Origin: Flaccisagitta enflata
Lineage: Eukaryota; Chaetognatha; Sagittoidea; Aphragmophora
Length of the DNA: 64,000 nt
Direction of reading: 5' to 3'
Assembly (NCBI GenBank): GCA_965153355.1
Contig: OZ231126.1
Span: forward strand, 56,420,001 to 56,484,000
Numbering within the stretch: the stretch's first letter is position 1; every line of letters begins with the position of its first letter. The notes under the pieces were generated by a model. The model saw only the letters and a list, made by a program, of their open reading frames with translations, searched no databases and was not told the origin of the DNA. The translations under genes were made by a program, and so were the position numbers. Positions 58,124 to 64,000 of the stretch are shown one piece after another.

Positions 58124-58970
58124 GCTAGACTTAGACTCGAAAATTTTCCCAGGTCAGTCAGTAGCTCAATCTTTTGCATGGACCTTCTCAGCGCTTTCAA
58201 TAATGCACGTTTCAAATTTCAAGGTTCTGGCTCAAATACTTTTGAAGTTATGAGCATTTGTTTGAACCATATCAAGCTAAAAAAATTCCAGGAGAATCTT
58301 TAAACTTTCTTTGAAAATATGGCCGACAGTGAATTTCAACAGAGTCCAAGTCTTTTGAAAAAAAAATAAAATTACAAGATTTTGGATCTAGGCAAATCAA
58401 ACCATTCCCTATTTATTGCACCCTACTTTTAAAAAACATTTTTCAAGGAAATATTTTGTGATTTTTTTTTAAGTCCCCAATGTGCGACATAAATTTTCTT
58501 AAGTTTTTTGAAAAAAAGTGAAAAAACAAGATTTTAGATCTAAGTGAATCAAACAATTTCCTAGTGATAGCACCCTACTTTTAAAAAACATTTTTCAAAG
58601 AAATATTTCGTGATTTTTTTTATGTCCCCGACGCACGACATAAAAATTTGAAAAAAAATGAAAATATAAGATTTTGGATCTAGGCGAATCAAATAATTTC
58701 CTATTGATTGCACCCCACTTTTATTTTCAGAAAAAAATCTCATTAAGGGCTTTTTGGGGGCCTTTAGGGGCCTTTAACACGTTCAAAATTTTGGTTAATG
58801 AGATCAACAAAGTTATGTGCATACACCAAGCTATCTTTCAGGACCAAATTCAAGCTGATTAATTAGACCTCAAGCTCATGCCGTTAGTCCCTCTAGACCG
58901 GCTGCATTTAAAAGAGAAATCGGAAAATTCACAAGGACTCAGATTCTGGATCTAAGGTCAATCTCTACCA
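58124..58970. other. Segment present only in copy B, with a roughly 150-bp tandem triplet
   Basis: Inserted in the CGACCA array relative to 31700-31800. Inside, a unit containing AAGATTTTGGATCTAGG and GCACC.CACTTTTA occurs three times (about 58375, 58530 and 58665). No coding frame and no clear terminal repeats. Confidence 0.6.
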
Positions 58971-59518
58971 TTGCGATTACGACCACGACCACGACCACCA
59001 TCAATGCCCACCATTACGACCACGACTACGACCACGACTGCGACCGCAACCACGACCTCGATTACGACCGCAACCACGACAACAACCGTGACTAGAAGTT
59101 CAGCCATGACGACAACCACGCCCTCAATCAGGGGTAGAGACAGCATCAAGTAGCATGATTATATTGATCTAGGACCGGCAGTAGTTGATAACTCTTTAAA
59201 TCACAGTAGTTAACTAGCAGATTTATTTCAAATTGTTGCCATTTATGTTAACAAATACCAAACAAATTAGCTTTTCCATTGAACTTTTTCCAATGCATAT
59301 ATTTAGATTTTTGGCTCAAACTCATCTTATTCTGTTTGAACTATAAAAAAAGATAGCATCCCTTTTAAATTTTCATGATTTTTTTTCCAAAAAAATCATT
59401 TGAATTTGATGAAAAAAAGTTGTTTTCGCGATTTCACACCCAGGAAACTAGTTACCTTGAATCAATTTGGGTTGGTTAAATACACGGTAAATACACGGGT
59501 GTGTGTAAGTTTGTTTTA

Positions 59519-59763
59519 AGTCGCGTGCTACGCGACTCTATAAGCCACTTTTCGGTCGGTCCGTCCGTCCGTCGGTCCGTCCGTCACAAAACTGTTTTAA
59601 AGGCTTTTAAAAGAGTTTTTTTATGTTTCTGAATGGTAGAATGAAACTCTGTGACGTAAATGGCTAGTTCAAATATCTTTTTGAAAAAAAAAATGTTTGT
59701 CTGTCTTTCTGCCTGACTTTTTTTTAAATTGCCAACGCACGCGACTTAGGTCTAATGACCTTA
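59519..59763 (+). mobile_element. HINE-like element present only in copy B
   Basis: It starts with the perfect hairpin AGTCGCGTGCTACGCGACT, has a GGTC/CCGT core and ends GCACGCGACTTAGG..GACCTT. Copy A has only a T-run at the matching place (about 32191-32200), so this is an occupied/empty site pair. Confidence 0.8.
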
Positions 59764-59928
59764 TTTAAAAGTGGTACTTATGTGTACGTGTCTATCCGTT
59801 CGTCAGTCTTTGTCATCTGTCTAATTTACTATCCATCTTCTTTTTCTCTCTCTCTCTCTCATTTGGCATTGCTGATTTCGCCCATGAAACAAGCAGCTTT
59901 TTTTCCATTCCTATATTCAGTTCCATGC

Positions 59929-60032
<104 letters not shown>

Positions 60033-60096
60033 TTCAGGGTGCTTCCGTTCGCCGTCCCAACCCGGCTTGACTCTTGACTGCCCCTGACCCTTTTTT

Positions 60097-60350
60097 AGTC
60101 GCGGACACGCGACTGTACATCCTGCTATGTCGGTCCGTCCATCAGTCCGTCTCAGATATTTTCGAAATCCGTTGATTTTTGTTTTGTTTTGTTCTGTTTT
60201 GTTCTGTTTTGTTTTTGTTTTTTGTCTTCTTTATGGTTTGATGGTTTTTAGGTGATTTAGGCCATTTATAAGGAAGGTAGGTGTGAAATATTGTTGAATA
60301 TTGTTGCCCCTGCCCAACCTTCCGCCACTTTTGCCCTGTCGTGGGCTTGT
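60097..60350 (+). mobile_element. HINE-like element (copy B)
   Basis: Counterpart of 32590-32850. The TTTTGCAGTACTG piece of the middle is deleted here. Confidence 0.6.
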
Positions 60351-60469
60351 ATATCTTCCACATGAGCGAAATCATTCTACTTTCCTTTTTTTCTTTTCCT
60401 CTTTTTTTTTTCTCTTATTCTCTTATTTCTTGTTTCCTTTTCTTGTTCTTCCTCTCTTTCTTCTTTTCT

Positions 60470-60624
60470 TTCTTCTTCTTCTTCTTCTTCTTCTTCTTCT
60501 TCTTCTTCTTCTTCTTCTTCTTCTTCTTCTTCTTCTTCTTCTTCTTCTTCCCCCTCTTCTTCTTCTTCCTCTTCTTCTTCTTCTTTCTTCTTCTTCTTCT
60601 TCTTCTTCTTCTTCTTCTTCTTCT

Positions 60625-60690
<66 letters not shown>
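60470..60690. repeat. (CTT)n and (CT)n arrays (copy B)
   Basis: CTT to about 60630, then CT to about 60683. Confidence 0.95.
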
Positions 60691-60691
<1 letters not shown>

Positions 60692-61022
60692 CGTCTCTTT
60701 TCCCCGGTCTCGCTCGGCGTAGAAACCCAGCCTCGGCCGCTTAAAAACTCCCGGCACGGCATCTCATAAAAAATGGCGTCCCAAAGAACACGTGATTCTG
60801 CTTTATAAGGATTAAGGACTGGGCCAATCAGAGGCCTTTTCACCTGTTGCCTGAATGCCGGCTCGACCAATGAGAAGAGTCGGAAGTGTTCCAGTTAGAC
60901 TTTTTAGAGAGAAGGGAAAAATGGCAGGAAAACGGACGGGAATGAACTATGAAGGGACTCTCTCTTCCTCCGGTCGGGAGTTTAGAACCAATGAGAGCGA
61001 AAAATATTGTTTGTTTGTTTTT

Positions 61023-61187
61023 AGTTGCGGACACGCGACTCTACACCTTGCCGTGTCGGTCGGTAGGTCGGTCGGTCCGTCGGTCGGTCCGTCGGTCGGT
61101 CCGTCACATTTTTGAATCTCGAGCGGTTTTCGCATTACTGCTCCTGCCCAGCCGCACGCAACTGGGGTAGCCGTGTATCCGGCCTTG
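61023..61187 (+). mobile_element. HINE-like element at the site of a tandem pair in copy A
   Basis: AGTTGCGGACACGCGACT start, GGTC/CCGT core, CCGGCCTTG end. Copy A has two members of another subfamily here. Confidence 0.8.
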
Positions 61188-61329
61188 TTTTCTATGAGGA
61201 TGCGTTCAGAATTGAACAATCAAAACAAGCAGCGTGGCAGAAAGGAAAATACGCCATAAAAGATATGAATTTCATCTTATCTTATCCCATCAATTATTAC
61301 GATCAATTTCCACACACTGATTTTTTTTT

Positions 61330-61542
61330 AGTCGCGTGCTACGCGACTCTACACCTCGCTTTGTGGGTCCGTTGGTCCGTTGGTCCGTTGGTCCGTCGGT
61401 CCCTCCGTTCGCCCGTCATACTTTACTTTTTTTGTTTTTTTGCAGTCTTTGGCGTCACAGCTCCTGCCCAAGTGATCAAGTGACCTCAAATCTGGCCCCT
61501 GCCCACCCGCACGCGACTGGGGTAGCCGCGTATCCGGCCTTG
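61330..61542 (+). mobile_element. HINE-like element (copy B)
   Basis: Counterpart of 33982-34177 with a slightly different CCGTTGGT core length. Confidence 0.85.
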
Positions 61543-61684
61543 TTTCATATCAATGGTGTTCTTCCCCTTTATGACATGAGATGGGTTTTATAGAAATGAA
61601 TTTGATGACGTCTCAGTGTACGCATTCTGATAGATTACCAGTTTGTTAACGGCTATGTTATAAGTCTACTGACGACACCCCTTC

Positions 61685-61689
<5 letters not shown>

Positions 61690-61750
<61 letters not shown>
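61690..61750. repeat. (GA)n microsatellite (copy B)
   Basis: Counterpart of 34327-34374, slightly longer. Confidence 0.95.
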
Positions 61751-61752
<2 letters not shown>

Positions 61753-62321
61753 TCGTATAACCAAGATGTTCCAACACGAAATTTCATGAAAACAAATGAG
61801 TTTCAGAAGTACTAAAAACCGAAATTCCTCGATCGTATTCGTTGAGGCAGAAATTTGATCGTTAAAATAAGATCAGTTCTAAATGAGTTCCGAGAGAAAT
61901 ACCCAGAAATGCGTTATGCGCGTTAAGGGACCACACAATTTCCGGACACGCGCTTTATTATTCATTAACTTGAGAATTGCAGCGATAGGGAACTGCTATT
62001 CAACTGCGTGGAACGGCTCCATAATCATATATCGAGACATTGGAGTCATACAAAAGGTAGATGGTACATTTCATAGCTTACATCACTCTTATGTTTGCAC
62101 ACGCATATGCAACGACCAGTTACTTTTATAACAAATAAACCTTTCATCAAAAATACAATCTCCGCATAATTGCACATGGCTGCATGTCGCTGGTAAGAAA
62201 GTCCGTTGATAGGTTATAAAGATACATATACCCCGATAACTTTTCTCATAAAACAACGACACAATCGCTCGTTAGACAGGTTCAGCATGAAGAAACTTCA
62301 TCGGCAAAGAAGAGAACATCG

Positions 62322-62620
62322 GACGAAAACATCTGTAATAATATTTCAGAAAAACTCATATTCTTAATCAAAACAAACATGTATCAAAGCATCAAGAGTT
62401 ACCTGATTGACCTGAAACAATCACTTTTATTTCTTGTAGAAGATATCTTAAAACAGAATGCATAAAATGCACAAAATTCACAAAATGCACAAAATGCAAA
62501 AAGAAAATTAGTGCTTTTAATTTCTTCAAATAACAAGTTTTTTTATTTCTGTGAGAAATAATAATAATGCAGTTTAAATCCTGTAAAGCATTGTTTCAGG
62601 GATCAGAAGTTTTCTGCAAC
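62322..62620. other. Segment of about 300 bp present only in copy B
   Basis: Absent between AGAACATCG and GTTGTTGCCCTC in copy A (about 34956). It is AT-rich with an AAATGCACAAAAT array near 62465-62505. The ends share a weak inverted GAAAAC[AT]TCTG. No target duplication seen. Confidence 0.6.
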
Positions 62621-63109
62621 GGTTGTTGCCCTCTGCGAATTCCCCCATACCTGCCTATCATCCATTTGTCGGCCTAGCAAACATCATTCCCCTCTGAGCG
62701 GTAGCAACTTACATAGAATTCAAATCCTCTTTCCACGTACGAGTTGAGCTCCATCAATTGATCGTCTTAAAATCGTTACTTTACGGTATATAAATCCACT
62801 AAGTTTTATATAAACATATAAAAGCCGAATAAGCTTGAACGACCGTTATCGCTTCTTATTGAGATCAATACATCTCTTACAAGTCGAGGCTTATAAACAC
62901 GGAAAGGTCAAAAAAAAAGTCTAAGTGCTTTTATTCGATATTAATTTACCGGCATCGATGACAAATGACAGACCGAAATGAATGAAAAAATACCTGTTGA
63001 AGAAATGACTGGGCAATTGATCGGGCATGAAAGAAACAAGGTCAAGTTAGCAAAACAATGCCCAGTTTATTCGACGAATGAGTTTCGTCAGTTACTGCCT
63101 CCGCTGTGG

Positions 63110-63440
63110 CACTCCAGCTGAGGCGCTCTCGTCGTGGCTTGCTGGCTGATGCATCATCAATGTGGCACCTTCGGTGTTGCACCCACATCGTGGCACCCTC
63201 AATGTATCTTGCTGGCTGTTGCATCCTTAATGTCTCTAATGAGGCACCTTTGTTGTGGCACCCAGATTGAGGCATCCTTGTTGTATCGTGCTGGCAATTA
63301 CATCCTTAATGTCATTAATGTGGCACCTTCGCTGTTGCACCCACGTCGTGGCACCTCGATGTATCTTGCTGGTTGTTGCATACTTAATGTCTCTAATGAG
63401 GTACCTTCGCTGTGGCAGCCACGTCGTGGCACCCTCAACA
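63110..63440. repeat. 79-bp minisatellite, about four units (copy B)
   Basis: Same unit as 35500-36290 with fewer copies and internal deletions. Confidence 0.85.
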
Positions 63441-63763
63441 TGTGCCCTTGGGCTGTAAATCCCCCAGTCCCTGCATGATAAACTGCCAGATGATAAGCAT
63501 CGTTGTCATTAAATTGGCGGATGTAATTTGTAAGCCACCGGCGGTCGGTGGTTGGTTGGCGGGCTGACGGTAATCTGCATGATATCATCTCATGTTTATT
63601 TGCTTTGGCCCCTTCTTCCTCTCCCCTCCCAAATTGGGTTCCAAACCGTTGGAAACCCAGTAACAGCCGGCGGTGGTCAAAGGGCTGATTATCAAAACCA
63701 TCGCCGCCATCGATTAATAATCACGTTTTCCATCAACAATATACTCACAGATATTGTTATCAC

Positions 63764-63773
63764 TGTCATCATT

Positions 63774-63861
<88 letters not shown>
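63764..63861. repeat. (ATC)n microsatellite (copy B)
   Basis: Counterpart of 36614-36761, shorter and purer. Confidence 0.95.
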
Positions 63862-63862
<1 letters not shown>

Positions 63863-64000
63863 GTCGTCGTCGCCACCAGCATCATCGTCAACTATTTTGA
63901 TACGTCTTACGTCCTTGAATTACAACGTATGATCAAATTTACCGGCACCGTTTGTCCATGGTTTAGGTGTCAGACTTTTTTAGTTTTTTTTTTTTTTTAA

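Overview
This is eukaryotic, almost certainly metazoan, nuclear DNA. The evidence is GT-AG spliced exons with consistent phases, a BEL/Pao-class retroelement (known from animals), many short terminal-inverted-repeat elements, TTAGGG-type repeats and very long dinucleotide microsatellites. There are no bacterial operons, rRNA, tRNA or CRISPR arrays. A marine invertebrate is a reasonable guess, but the sequence does not fix the phylum. Most open frames are microsatellite translations and are not genes.

Left part (about 1-18 kb): one five-exon gene can be assembled on the minus strand from 13109 down to 2709. Splice phases agree at all four junctions and it predicts 271 residues. Its last two exons encode a 25-residue repeat present twice, 45 residues apart, each with a G-x-x-N core resembling RHIM-type amyloid signalling motifs. 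Its introns are packed with elements: a hAT-like MITE with an 8-bp target duplication, several TA-target MITEs and HINE/DINE-1-like elements. Further right, a MITE with a 7-bp target duplication carries a TTAGGG-like array, so that array is not a chromosome end.

Middle (18.3-24.2 kb): a minus-strand BEL/Pao-like retroelement has a probable 3' LTR, a broken pol (reverse transcriptase, RNase H, integrase) and, between pol and the LTR, an intact 627-codon ORF of unknown function with a globular part, a charged coiled coil and an RG-rich tract. A 10-N assembly gap cuts the element at 24197-24206.

Right part (24.2-64 kb): the sequence right of the gap (24207 to about 36888, copy A) recurs at 49660-64000 (copy B), nearly identical outside repeats. 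Copy A starts at the first base after the gap, so uncollapsed haplotypes or a scaffold misjoin are at least as likely as a real segmental duplication. The two copies differ by microsatellite length and by presence or absence of mobile elements, which gives empty-site evidence for a short element family. That family begins AGTCGCG with a hairpin, ends near CCGGCCTTG, and carries different tandem-repeat cores in different copies. Between A and B (37-49.6 kb) lie microsatellites, a 51-bp minisatellite, a 15-bp-type coding-like repeat split by a TA MITE, and a 1.5-kb inverted-repeat element sitting inside a GAA tract. No convincing host gene was found right of 24.2 kb.
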